From: an uncultured Microbacterium sp.
Lineage (GTDB): Bacteria > Actinomycetota > Actinomycetes > Actinomycetales > Microbacteriaceae
Assembly: GCA_913774665.1 (NCBI GenBank)
Contig: CAJYHN010000009.1
Span: forward strand, 1 to 38,345
Reading direction: 5' to 3'
Length of the DNA: 38,345 nucleotides
In this document: one piece after another, positions 15,732-24,085 of the stretch
Numbering within the stretch: the first letter of the stretch is position 1
Layout of the letters: each line of letters begins with the position of its first letter
Notes under the pieces: model-generated
Databases searched by the model: none
What the model was told of the DNA's origin: nothing
Seen by the model: only the letters and a program-made list of their open reading frames with translations
Translations under genes and position numbers: made by a program

Positions 15732-16820
15732 TCACTCCTCGACCGCGCGACGATAGACCGCGAGGGTCTGCGTCGCCATGCGCTCCCACGAGTACTCCTC
15801 GGCTCGCCGCAATCCTCGGCTCACGAGCTCGTCCCGAAGAGTCTCATCATCGAGTATCTGGCTGATCGCCTCAGCCATTCGCTCGACGTCCGCGGGCGGA
15901 AAGTAACGTGCCGCATCACCGTAGACCTCGGGGAGGCAGGTGGCGGAGCTGCTCGCGACGGGACACCCGTGACGCATCGCCTCCAACCCCGGGAGACCGA
16001 ACCCCTCGAAGAACGACGGGAAAGCGAAGACGGACGCGTGCTCGTAGAGCCATCGCAGCTCAGCGTCAGTCACATACCCCGTGAAATGCGTGCGCCGCGC
16101 AAGTTCCGGTCGTCGGGCGATGATTCGCCGTCCATCGTCGTCGATGCGACCGGCAACGACGAGACCGACGTCGGGCCGGGTGCGACGCACCTGTGCGACG
16201 GCAGCGTCGAGACGTTCCAGGTTCTTGTAGGGCACCTGATTCCCGACGAAGAGGATGAAGCGCTCGAACGGGACAGGAACGGAGACCGGTGTCTCGGTGA
16301 TGAAGTCCGCGGCGGGATAGGTCAGCACGATCTTGTTCCGCGGAACCCCGGTGAAGCGCCGCAGGTCGGTTGCGCTGTAACGGCTGACCACCAGATTCGA
16401 GCGTCCTCTGTGCGCGGCGACCGCGAAAGCAAAAGCACCGATAAGACGCCGCAGGATCGAGACGATCGGCGTCTTCTTGTGGTTACGGATCTTCAACAAC
16501 GTGAGGTCATGAAAAGTGGTGATCCGAGGGATGCCGAGCAGAAGCGGCTGCTGCTGCATGCAGAAATGGACGACATCAGGCCGGAGAGACCGGAGAAGAC
16601 GTGCGAGCTTGGTCTGCTCGGCCCAGGAGAAGAACGGCGCGTCTGACCCGACAGCGCGGAATCGCGGTGACGGGGGCGTCCACTCCTCCAGGCGGTCTGC
16701 CGGGAGCACCAAGGTGTAGATGTTGTCGTCGTCTTCGCGGGCAAGCCACTCGACCAGCTTGCGGATGTATCTGCCCGTCGTGGTGAAATATCCGCGCGCA
16801 TCGAGAACGATGTGAGCCAC
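15732..16820 (-). CDS. Glycosyltransferase family 4 (first)
   Basis: The 362-aa GT-B protein has a donor-binding C-terminal half with GNQVPYKNLERL, then FAFPSFFEGFGLPGLEAMRHGCPV, the E-x7-E region of GT4 retaining enzymes. The N-terminal half carries TFHDLTLLKIRNHKK. The GTG start is preceded by GGAGGAGGGG at good spacing. Part of the middle (about 16460-16560) is noticeably richer in A and T, with AAG and TTG codons that neighbours avoid, a hint of a different origin for this locus. It is convergent with GT2 and divergent from the next GT4. Donor and acceptor sugars are unknown. Confidence 0.88.
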   Translation of the reverse strand: MAHIVLDARGYFTTTGRYIRKLVEWLAREDDDNIYTLVLPADRLEEWTPPSPRFRAVGSDAPFFSWAEQTKLARLLRSLRPDVVHFCMQQQPLLLGIPRITTFHDLTLLKIRNHKKTPIVSILRRLIGAFAFAVAAHRGRSNLVVSRYSATDLRRFTGVPRNKIVLTYPAADFITETPVSVPVPFERFILFVGNQVPYKNLERLDAAVAQVRRTRPDVGLVVAGRIDDDGRRIIARRPELARRTHFTGYVTDAELRWLYEHASVFAFPSFFEGFGLPGLEAMRHGCPVASSSATCLPEVYGDAARYFPPADVERMAEAISQILDDETLRDELVSRGLRRAEEYSWERMATQTLAVYRRAVEE

Positions 16821-17168
16821 TGCCCCTCCTCCGACCCGGCCTGTATCGGCTGGTCGCTCATGTCATCGTGCCCGCACATCCGGCGCCCCACCGGGCGCAT
16901 CCCGTCCGGTCCCTGCGGGCGATGACGACAGGAGTCTGGGGTGAGCCCGCGCGTGAAGGCTCTCGGCATCCCGACCGTCATCGCCGACGCGACGTGGGCA
17001 CCAGCCGTCGAGACCACTCCCGCACTCCCGCCGTGGCCGCCGTCTCGAACGTCGACTTCACCCGTTCCATCACCCCTTCGGGGTGCGGGGCCAGACTCCA
17101 TCGCGCGCGAATGTGGGGCATGCCGACCCGGCATCTCCGCCATTCCTCCTCCCCTCCGGAGTCTTCCT
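16821..17168. other. 348-bp divergent spacer between two GT4 genes
   Basis: This gap should contain the promoters of both flanking glycosyltransferase genes. I see a small hairpin CACCCCTTCGGGGTG at 17071-17085 and Shine-Dalgarno sites at both ends. No -35/-10 pair good enough to call was found, and the short frames in it have no protein-like features. Confidence 0.5.
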
Positions 17169-18242
17169 ATGAGCGCTCTCGACGGAGCCGTCGTCGTGAA
17201 CGGACGCTTCCTCACCCATGCCACGACCGGGGTTCAACGCTTCGCGCGTGAGATCGTGCGCGAACTCGCCCCTCTCGTCCCGCTCGTGGTCGTCGCTCCG
17301 ACCGGGCCGCTCATCGACGCCGACCTCGGTGCGAAAGTCGTACAGATCGGGCACCGCCATGGCCACGCCTGGGAACAGCTCGACCTCCCGACGTTTCTCC
17401 GACGGTCCGGCTCGCCCCTTCTGCTGGGGCTCGCGACGACGGGCCCCGTGCGCTACCGCCCGCAGATCGTGGCCCATCATGACATCACCTACGTCCGGCA
17501 CCCCGAGAGCTTCGCCCGCTCCTTCCGGCTTCTGTACCGGGTCCTGATCCCATCTGTGTTGCGCTCCAGCGCGCGCGTGATCACGGTGAGTGACTTCTCG
17601 GCCGCCGAGATCGCGCAGCACTACCGCGTTCCCCGGAGCAAGCTGAGGATCGTCCCCAATGCTGTCTCCCCGGGCTTCGTCGGTCCCGGATCCGCGCACG
17701 ACGAGGGAGTCCCCTACCTCCTGGCGGTCTCTTCCCCCAACCGTCACAAGAACTTCGGCGCCCTGCTCGCCGCATTCCGTGACGCCGAGCTCACCCACAT
17801 CCGGCGATTGGTCATCGTCGGCAGCCAAGGCCGGGCCTTTCATTCGGCAGCCAGTGGACGACTCGAGGACAACGTCCGATTCCTCGGCCGGGTGGGCGAT
17901 GCAGATCTCGCCAGCCTGTACCGCGGGGCGACCGCCTTCGCTTTCCCCTCCCTCTACGAGGGGTTCGGCATCCCCCCGTTGGAGGCGCAGGGTCTGGGCA
18001 CCCCCGTGCTCGCGAGCCGGTCGGCGTCGCTTCCGGACGTCCTCGGCGACTCCGCCCTGTGGGTCGATCCGCGTGACGTCGATGACATCCGTCGGGGCAT
18101 CGAGCGCCTCGATCGCGACGAAGAGCTCCGCATCGAGCTCTCTCGACGCGGTCAGCTCAACGCGCAGCGCTTCTCGTGGTCGGCATCGGCACGCATGGTG
18201 GCCGACGTCGTGGACGAGGTCAAAGCCGAGACGCGGCGTTGA
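17169..18242 (+). CDS. Glycosyltransferase family 4 (second)
   Basis: The 357-aa GT-B protein begins with VVNGRFLTHATTGVQRFARE, the common GT4 N-terminal loop that contacts both substrates. It continues with HHDITYVRHPESF and the donor domain: AVSSPNRHKNFGALL and FAFPSLYEGFGIPPLEAQG. It resembles mannosyl- or rhamnosyltransferases of exopolysaccharide loci. The ATG at 17169 was chosen over an in-frame ATG at 16941 because GGAG lies seven bases upstream and homology-like sequence starts here. The last 23 bp overlap the convergent third GT4 gene. Confidence 0.89.
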   Translation: MSALDGAVVVNGRFLTHATTGVQRFAREIVRELAPLVPLVVVAPTGPLIDADLGAKVVQIGHRHGHAWEQLDLPTFLRRSGSPLLLGLATTGPVRYRPQIVAHHDITYVRHPESFARSFRLLYRVLIPSVLRSSARVITVSDFSAAEIAQHYRVPRSKLRIVPNAVSPGFVGPGSAHDEGVPYLLAVSSPNRHKNFGALLAAFRDAELTHIRRLVIVGSQGRAFHSAASGRLEDNVRFLGRVGDADLASLYRGATAFAFPSLYEGFGIPPLEAQGLGTPVLASRSASLPDVLGDSALWVDPRDVDDIRRGIERLDRDEELRIELSRRGQLNAQRFSWSASARMVADVVDEVKAETRR

Positions 18243-19320
18243 GGCCAGGGGTCCACGCCCGGGCGAGCGCGCGTCTCTGCGCGTGCGCGTCGCGGTCTCC
18301 GAGGTAGACGTCCCACTGCGCCCGGTTCCCGTCGCGCCATTCCGCGAATCGTCCAGCGCGCACCGCCGCGGTGAGCGCAGGTAGGCCCCCGTCGACCGAC
18401 AGGGGATGCGGAAGGTCGGAGAGAGCCGCTATGCGACGGCAGAGGATCGGCAGCCCCGCCGCTCTCGCGTCGAGGAGGGCGATGGGGAAGCCCTCCCACG
18501 CGGCGCTGTGCAGGTAGACGTCGAGATCGCGCAGACGCTCCCCGACCTCGGAGGGCGCGAGCCAACCGGTCTGGTGTACGTGCGGTCCAGGGATGCCCGT
18601 CGTAGCGCGGTCTCCGGTGCCGCCGATCCAGCATCCGTCAACCTCGATCGAGGGGAGCCCGGCCGCAAGCTCGGCCACCCGCGCGGCGAAGTACGCCGGG
18701 TCCTTCTGAGCAGTCCACCGCCCCAGCATTCCCACCCGCAGCGTCCCGGCCGTGCCCGGATCGGTGTCGCGTCGGACGGCCGGATCCTCCGCGATGGACG
18801 GGACGTTCGGGATCATCACGATGCGATCCGCGCCGAAGCCGAGGCTCTCGGCCGCGGTCATCTCTCCCGGCCCGCACGCGGCGAGGACACTCGTCCTTTC
18901 GACGAGGAGGCGCTCAACGAACCGGTACCCCGCGCGGACGGGCGCTGACACGTCGGCGCGGAAGAAAGCGAAGCAGTGCGGTGTGTAGACGAGGTGGGTC
19001 CGCCGCGGCGAGACGAGCAGACGTGCGTAGGCGCCGGGGTAGCTCGAGTGCGCGTGCAGAACAGGAAAGCTCTCCGTCCCCACGATCCGGCGCAGGGTGC
19101 GAATGGCGCGGTAGGGCGTGCTCGTATCCCATTCGATATGACCGACGTCGAGGCCGTCCCAGACCGGAGCGGGAGCCCCCGCGCGGAAAGGCGAAGCGAT
19201 GACGTGTTCGACGCCCACCGGCGAGTGGGCGACGTACGCGCGGACGGCCACGGGCACCCCGCCCGTGACGCGGTCGACGAGATGGAGGATCCGAGGGCGC
19301 GGCGCGGAGGAGATCATCAC
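18220..19320 (-). CDS. Glycosyltransferase family 4 (third)
   Basis: This 366-aa GT-B protein has ILHLVDRVTGGVPVAVRAYV at the N-terminus, LHAHSSYPGAYARLL, and the donor-site segments MLGRWTAQKDPAYFAARV and LHSAAWEGFPIALLDARAAG, where Glu of WEGFP and Asp of LLDA take the E-x7-E positions (the second acidic residue is Asp rather than Glu). It starts GTG-ATG, so the true start could be 19320 or 19317; no strong ribosome-binding site is seen. It closes the polysaccharide locus and overlaps the second GT4 by 23 bp tail to tail. Confidence 0.87.
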   Translation of the reverse strand: MMISSAPRPRILHLVDRVTGGVPVAVRAYVAHSPVGVEHVIASPFRAGAPAPVWDGLDVGHIEWDTSTPYRAIRTLRRIVGTESFPVLHAHSSYPGAYARLLVSPRRTHLVYTPHCFAFFRADVSAPVRAGYRFVERLLVERTSVLAACGPGEMTAAESLGFGADRIVMIPNVPSIAEDPAVRRDTDPGTAGTLRVGMLGRWTAQKDPAYFAARVAELAAGLPSIEVDGCWIGGTGDRATTGIPGPHVHQTGWLAPSEVGERLRDLDVYLHSAAWEGFPIALLDARAAGLPILCRRIAALSDLPHPLSVDGGLPALTAAVRAGRFAEWRDGNRAQWDVYLGDRDAHAQRRALARAWTPGLNAASRL

Positions 19321-19457
19321 CGTTCGACGGTATGCAGGCGCAAGCTGCGTCGCAGCGCGGGTGTTCCCCCGGCGTTCGGGTGAAGCACCGCCTGCCCGGC
19401 ATCCTCCCTCCCGTCAAGGCCGCGCCCGAAGCCGCCGTCGCTCCCTACCGTCGACAC

Positions 19458-20360
19458 ATGACCACCGATCGCGACCAGTTCACCTTCGACAATCCCGTCA
19501 CCCGCTACGCCCGCGTCGAGCCGCCCCTGCAGCACCAGCCCGAGCCCGGTGTTCAGGCCGACATGACTCCGGTCCCCGATCTGGGCGAGAAGACCTACCG
19601 CGGGCTCGGCCGCCTGGTCGGCCGTAAGGCGCTCATCACCGGGGGCGACTCCGGGATCGGCGGGGCCGTGGCGATCGCCTTCGCGCGCGAGGGCGCCGAC
19701 GTCGCCATCGTGCACCTCCCCGACGAGCAGCGCGACGCCGATCACATCCTGGAGCAGATCCGGGATGCCGGCCGCACAGGCGTCTCGATCGCGACCGACA
19801 TCACCGATCCCGGCGCGTGCCGCGAGCTCGTGGCCCATGCCGCGGAGGCTCTGGGCGGTCTGGACATCGTGGTGAACAACGCCGGCAAGCAGGTGATGGT
19901 CGAGAAGGTGGACGATCTTTCGGACGAGCAGTTCGAGCAGACCTTCCGCACCAACGTGTTCGCTCCGTTCTGGATCACGAAGGCGGCCCTCACCTATCTG
20001 CCCGAGGGGGCCACGATCATCAACACCGCGTCCCTCGAGGCCTACGTGCCCGCCCCCGACCGACTCGACTACGCCGCGACCAAGGCCGCGATCAACAACC
20101 TCTCGAAGGGGCTGGCGCAGCAGCTCGCGTCACGCGGCATCCGGGTCAACGTCGTCGCACCGGGGCCCACCTGGTCGGCGCTGCAGGTGAGTCAGGGTGT
20201 CTCCGACGACCAGATGGAGCACTTCGACGACGAGAGCACGTACCAGCGGGCCGGCCAGCCCGCCGAGATCGCGCCGGCGTTCGTCTTCCTCGCGTCCGCG
20301 GAATCGAGCTACGTGTCCGGCGAAACGCTCAACGTCAACGGTGGCATGGTCACGCCCTGA
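19458..20360 (+). CDS. SDR-family NAD(P)-dependent oxidoreductase
   Basis: The 300-aa classical short-chain dehydrogenase has the cofactor motif TGGDSGIG at 61-68, NNAG at 140-143, catalytic Ser192, and Tyr205-x3-Lys209 (YAATK). A 50-residue N-terminal extension before the Rossmann fold, with repeated Pro and Gln, is typical of the YhdF/GsiB-like stress-associated SDR branch. It reduces or oxidises an unidentified alcohol/carbonyl substrate in the cytoplasm. The ATG at 19458 was chosen over an upstream frame that runs through the preceding spacer. A strong hairpin follows, so it is probably transcribed alone. Confidence 0.9.
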   Translation: MTTDRDQFTFDNPVTRYARVEPPLQHQPEPGVQADMTPVPDLGEKTYRGLGRLVGRKALITGGDSGIGGAVAIAFAREGADVAIVHLPDEQRDADHILEQIRDAGRTGVSIATDITDPGACRELVAHAAEALGGLDIVVNNAGKQVMVEKVDDLSDEQFEQTFRTNVFAPFWITKAALTYLPEGATIINTASLEAYVPAPDRLDYAATKAAINNLSKGLAQQLASRGIRVNVVAPGPTWSALQVSQGVSDDQMEHFDDESTYQRAGQPAEIAPAFVFLASAESSYVSGETLNVNGGMVTP

Positions 20361-20370
20361 CCCGTCGCTC

Positions 20371-20409
20371 TCGATCGCCCCGGCCCGCCCCCGCGGACGG
20401 GGCGATCGA
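20371..20409 (+). terminator. Hairpin terminator after SDR gene
   Basis: TCGATCGCCCCG (20371-20382) pairs perfectly with CGGGGCGATCGA (20398-20409) around a 15-base loop, beginning ten bases after the SDR stop. No T-run follows. It separates the SDR from the hydrolase/GMC pair. Confidence 0.7.
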
Positions 20410-20516
20410 CATGTCCGCGTCCCGGCGCGAGACCGCGCCGCGCCGTCGATGAAGGGCTTGGTTCCGGAGGGAGCTCGGCGCAGCGTCACCCGCACCGGCC
20501 GTCTCGCCGCGGATGC

Positions 20517-20541
20517 TTGCGCAAATCGCGCCGTTGCGCAA
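20517..20541. promoter_or_regulatory. Tandem TTGCGCAA palindromes upstream of hydrolase/GMC pair
   Basis: Two copies of the 8-bp palindrome TTGCGCAA (20517-20524 and 20534-20541) have centres 17 bp apart and lie 41-65 bp before the hydrolase ATG. The second is extended to the 10-bp palindrome GTTGCGCAAC. This looks like a tandem operator; the binding protein is unknown. Confidence 0.5.
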
Positions 20542-20581
20542 CCGACCCTCCTCGGCCCCTCGCGTGAGCCAGCGTGAGTGC

Positions 20582-21976
20582 ATGCCCACCGACACCGCCC
20601 CCTCTGCAAACGGGGCGCCCCTCACCCTGTTCCTGCTGCACGCGCTGGGCGCCAGCTCCGGATCCTTCGACCGCCTCGCTGAGAACCTCCACGGCGACGT
20701 CCGTGTGCAGGGCATCGATCTCCCGGGTTTCGGCTCTGCCGCGAGCGCCCCCGACGCTTCCCTCGACGACACCGTCGACCACGTCATCCGCCACCTCGCC
20801 GAGCACGCGACCGGTCCGTGGATGCTCGGCGGCCACAGCATGGGGGGAAAGATCGCCGCCCTGGTCGCGGCCCGCGTGCTGCGCGGCGACGCGCCGCTCT
20901 TCGGTCTGCGCGGGATGGTGCTCATGGCCCCGTCTCCCCCACGGCCTGAGCCGATGGACGAGGAACGTCGTGAGCGGATGCTCTCGTGGGTCGACGACGG
21001 AGCGATCTCGCAGACGGATGCCGAGACGTTCATCGACCAGAACACGGCCGAGCCTCTCGACGCCGGCGCGCAGTCCCTCGCTCTCGCCGACCTCCGCCGT
21101 ACCTCGCCCACCGCGTGGCGCGCGTGGCTCGAGACGGGGAGCCGCATCGACGCGACAGCCGAGGTCCAGACCCTCGACCTGCCCGTCCTCGTGCTCGCCG
21201 GCACCGAGGACGCCGATCTCGGCGCCGCCGCCCAGCCGGAACTCCTCGCCTCGGTCTACCCGCGGGCGCGTTTCACGACGCTCGCCGACACCGGGCACAT
21301 GATCCCCCTCGAGCGTCCCGCCGAGGCGGCCGAGGCGATCTCGCGCTTCGTCGCCGACGAGGTGCGGGTCGGACCGGTGGTCCCCGACGACTGGGCCCGC
21401 CTCATCGCCGGAGATCGCATCGACGACCGAGTGCGCGGCATCCTGGCTCGCCGTTCCCTGCCCGACGACCGCGGCTACGCCCCCGCGGTGCTCGATCTGG
21501 CGCAGCTGACTCTGCTGCGCGAGATCGCCGACCTCGTGGTGCCCCAAGAGGGGCCGGCGATCGACATCGCCGGACGCGTCGACGCTCAGCTCGCGCGCGG
21601 CGAAGGGGACGGGTGGCGCAACGCCGACCTCCCCGTCGACGCCGAGGCCTATCGGGTGGGCCTCGATCAACTGGCGGCCACCTGGCCCACCGATCCTACC
21701 GAGCGGGTGGAGACCTTCCGGGCCGCCTCAGAGGGAGACCGGGATGCCGACGGCCCCTTCGACACCGCCCAGCTGAAGGCGTGGCTCGAAGACGTCCGCA
21801 ACGACCTCGTCCGCCAGTGGCTCGCCCACCCCGCCAGCATGGCGCGGGTCGGGTACGACGGGTTCGCCACCGGCGGCCGACCCAGCCGCGGATTCGTCGA
21901 GTTGCGTCTCGGGCGCCGCGAAGACTGGGAGCCGGCGAGCGTCGGCGGGACGATCACGACGGGAGACGCGGCATGA
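20582..21976 (+). CDS. Alpha/beta hydrolase fused to gluconate 2-dehydrogenase subunit 3-like domain
   Basis: The 464-aa protein has two domains. Residues about 12-262 form an alpha/beta hydrolase: oxyanion-region HALG at 20-23, nucleophile Ser86 in GHSMGG, an acid at Glu209/Asp210, and His239 in DTGHM. Residues about 285-445 resemble the gluconate 2-dehydrogenase subunit 3 family (LTLLREIADLVVPQEG, then YRVGLDQL), normally a separate small partner of a GMC flavoprotein. The GMC gene follows with an ATGA overlap, which supports this assignment. No Tat or Sec signal is present, so the complex appears cytoplasmic, unlike classical periplasmic enzymes. The ribosome-binding site is weak; an ATG at 20513 is possible but would overlap the palindromes. 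Confidence 0.8.
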   Translation: MPTDTAPSANGAPLTLFLLHALGASSGSFDRLAENLHGDVRVQGIDLPGFGSAASAPDASLDDTVDHVIRHLAEHATGPWMLGGHSMGGKIAALVAARVLRGDAPLFGLRGMVLMAPSPPRPEPMDEERRERMLSWVDDGAISQTDAETFIDQNTAEPLDAGAQSLALADLRRTSPTAWRAWLETGSRIDATAEVQTLDLPVLVLAGTEDADLGAAAQPELLASVYPRARFTTLADTGHMIPLERPAEAAEAISRFVADEVRVGPVVPDDWARLIAGDRIDDRVRGILARRSLPDDRGYAPAVLDLAQLTLLREIADLVVPQEGPAIDIAGRVDAQLARGEGDGWRNADLPVDAEAYRVGLDQLAATWPTDPTERVETFRAASEGDRDADGPFDTAQLKAWLEDVRNDLVRQWLAHPASMARVGYDGFATGGRPSRGFVELRLGRREDWEPASVGGTITTGDAA

Positions 21977-23526
21977 ACCTCGAAGCGATGCGCACCTTCA
22001 CCGACGACGAGATCGTCGACGTGGTGGTGATCGGAACCGGTGCGGGCGGCGCGCCCCTCACCGCCGAACTCGCGCGAAAGGGCCTCACGGTGGTCGCTCT
22101 CGAGGCCGGCCGTCACTTCTCGCTCGACGACCTCACCCCCGATGAGACCGAGGCCGTCGAGATCAACTGGATGTCGGAGCGCCTGAGCGGTGGAGACGAC
22201 CCGACCGCGTTCGGCCCGAACAACAGCGGACGCGGGGTCGGCGGCTCGATGCTGCACTGGGGCGCGTTCACCCCGCGCCCCGACCGTCGCGACCTCGCCC
22301 TGCGGACCGAGTCGGGTGTCGGTCGCGACTGGCCCATCGACCCCGACGAGTTGCTGTCGTACGTCGAGCGCGTCGAGGGCGACATCGGCGTCTCGGGGCC
22401 GTCCCCGTATCCGTGGGACCCGAGCCGCACCTACGCGTACGCCCCGGCGAAGCGCAACGCGCCCGCGAACCTCGTCGCCAAGGGCTGCGACGCCCTCGGC
22501 ATCCGCTGGGCCGACGCTCCCGCGGCGGTGCTCACCCGCGCCCGCCTGCAGGACCACCACGGCGAGCGCGGCGCGTGCGTCAACTGCGGCGAGTGCCACC
22601 AGGGGTGCCGGGTGGACGCCAAGGCCTCCACCGCCAACACCTACCTGCCGGCGGCCGTGGCATCCGGTGCCGAGATCCGCAGCGAGGCGATGGTGCATGG
22701 CATCGAACTCGACGCCCGTGGCCACGTCGAGGCCGTCGTGTATCGGAAGGGCGGCGTCGACCGGCGTCAGCGCTGTCGTGCTCTCGTTCTGGCCGGCGGC
22801 GGTGTCGAGACGCCGCGCCTGCTGCTGCACACCGGTCTCGCCAACGACAGCGGTCAGGTGGGCCGGAACTTCCTCGCCCACGGCGCGACGCAGGTGTGGG
22901 GCCGGTTCGACGAGCCGGTGCGCGGGTACCGCGGATACCCGTCGTCGCTCATCAGCGAGGACATGATGCGTCCAGCCGACGCCGACTTCGCCGGCGGATA
23001 CCTCGTGCAGAGCCTCGGGGTCATGCCGCTGACGTTCTCGACCACCCTCGTGCGCGGCGGCGGACTCTGGGGCCCGGAGCTCATGCAGCGTCTCGACCAG
23101 GCGCGATTCATGGCCGGCATCGGCATCAATGCCGACTGCCTCCCGTCCGACGACAACCGTCTCGAGCTGGTCGACGAGCTCGACGAGTTCGGCATCCCGC
23201 GCGCTCGGGTGACGTTCACCGCCGGCGACAACGAGAAGGCGATCGACAAGCACGCGACCGCTTTCATGCTGCGCGTGATGGAGGCCGCCGGGGCCCGCGA
23301 GACGTTGGTCCTCGCCCGCACCGCGCACACGATCGGCACGTGCCGCATGTCGACCGATCCCTCCGACGGTGTGGTCGACGCCGATGGCCGTTCGCACGAG
23401 ATCCCCAACCTGTGGATCTGCGACAACTCGGTCTTCCCCTCGGCGATCGCCGCCAACCCCGCTCTGACGATCATGGCCCTGTCTCTGCGTACCGCGGATC
23501 GCTTCCTCGCCTCCGCCGCCGCCTGA
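21973..23526 (+). CDS. GMC-family FAD oxidoreductase with Fe-S-type cysteine motif
   Basis: The 517-aa flavoprotein has the dinucleotide-binding motif GTGAGG at 21-26 with Glu44, the GMC segment GRGVGGSMLHWGAF near 87-99, and the C-terminal AHTIGTCRM plus NPALTIMAL, matching the gluconate/sorbitol/glucose dehydrogenase branch. Cys202, Cys205, Cys208 and Cys212 form CxxCxxCxxxC, a ferredoxin-like spacing in the place where FAD-dependent glucose and fructose dehydrogenases hold a [3Fe-4S] cluster. It probably oxidises a sugar or sugar derivative and passes electrons through the cluster. It is coupled to the preceding hydrolase/subunit-3 fusion. A dyad hairpin follows. Substrate and electron acceptor are unknown. 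Confidence 0.9.
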   Translation: MNLEAMRTFTDDEIVDVVVIGTGAGGAPLTAELARKGLTVVALEAGRHFSLDDLTPDETEAVEINWMSERLSGGDDPTAFGPNNSGRGVGGSMLHWGAFTPRPDRRDLALRTESGVGRDWPIDPDELLSYVERVEGDIGVSGPSPYPWDPSRTYAYAPAKRNAPANLVAKGCDALGIRWADAPAAVLTRARLQDHHGERGACVNCGECHQGCRVDAKASTANTYLPAAVASGAEIRSEAMVHGIELDARGHVEAVVYRKGGVDRRQRCRALVLAGGGVETPRLLLHTGLANDSGQVGRNFLAHGATQVWGRFDEPVRGYRGYPSSLISEDMMRPADADFAGGYLVQSLGVMPLTFSTTLVRGGGLWGPELMQRLDQARFMAGIGINADCLPSDDNRLELVDELDEFGIPRARVTFTAGDNEKAIDKHATAFMLRVMEAAGARETLVLARTAHTIGTCRMSTDPSDGVVDADGRSHEIPNLWICDNSVFPSAIAANPALTIMALSLRTADRFLASAAA

Positions 23527-23537
23527 CGTCGCCGAGC

Positions 23538-23585
23538 GTCCACGACACGCCGCTCGCCGGCCCTCCGGCGCGGCGAGTCGTGGAC
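23538..23585 (+). terminator. Hairpin terminator after GMC gene
   Basis: GTCCACGAC at 23538-23546 pairs with GTCGTGGAC at 23577-23585, and the inner arms CGCCGC and GCCGG also pair after one mismatch and a 2-base bulge. The long GC-rich dyad starts 11 bases after the GMC stop. Confidence 0.6.
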
Positions 23586-23624
23586 ACTCACCGCGACGCG
23601 GCCCGACACGGGAGAATGGATGCC

Positions 23625-23969
23625 ATGAAGCTCGAGCACCTCGTCCGGTTCTCAGCCCTCGCTGAGGAGCTGCACTTCCCGCGCGCGGCCGAGAAGCTCG
23701 GCATCCCGCTCGCCTCGCTCTACACGACGCTCGACAAGCTCGAGGAGGAGGTGGGCCAGCCGCTGGTCCAGCGCACGGCTCCCACGCGTCTGCTTCCGGC
23801 GGGCACCCTGTTGCTCGAGGAGGCCCACCGCCGCATCGCCGACGCTCCTCCTCCGGCGCCGAAGCGGAAGGCCCCCGGGGGTGGGAAGGCCAAAGCCAAC
23901 AAGGGGAAGGGTCGCGCCCCGATCGTGAAGGGCCAGCCGAAACCGTACAAGAAGCGCCAGGGCCGCTGA
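23625..23969 (+). CDS. Miniature LysR-type HTH protein with lysine-rich tail
   Basis: This 114-aa protein begins like a LysR regulator: LEHLVRFSALAEELHFPRAA with a helix-turn-helix over residues about 18-37 and the wing/linker LDKLEEEVGQPLVQRTAPTRLLPAG to residue 60. The LysR effector domain is absent. Instead, residues 75-114 are a disordered Pro/Lys/Gly/Arg tail. The frame is intact, so it looks like a real small protein and not a recent truncation. It may bind DNA with added non-specific affinity, like a nucleoid protein, or antagonise a full-length LysR (inference). GGGAG ten bases upstream favours this ATG over the one at 23616, which is too close. Confidence 0.78.
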   Translation: MKLEHLVRFSALAEELHFPRAAEKLGIPLASLYTTLDKLEEEVGQPLVQRTAPTRLLPAGTLLLEEAHRRIADAPPPAPKRKAPGGGKAKANKGKGRAPIVKGQPKPYKKRQGR

Positions 23970-24016
23970 CCCCGCAGTTCTGCACCACCCCCGCACGCGA
24001 CAAACGCTGAGGGGAA

Positions 24017-24045
24017 CGAGACGCGCTGCGCCGCGGCGTGTCTCG
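24017..24045. terminator. Hairpin between convergent LysR-like and ABC-F genes
   Basis: CGAGACGCGC (24017-24026) pairs with GCGTGTCTCG (24036-24045), ten pairs with one G-T wobble on the rightward transcript, around a 9-base loop. It lies between convergent genes and may stop transcription from both sides. Confidence 0.55.
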
Positions 24046-24085
24046 ACAGAATCCGCGTTCATCGAGCGACAGGCGCGCCGCTCGC

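Noticed and set aside
22413-23610. Upstream extension of the miniature LysR-like gene
   Set aside because: The frame runs back into the GMC gene as a shadow. The LysR-like sequence and a GGGAG site define the start near 23625.
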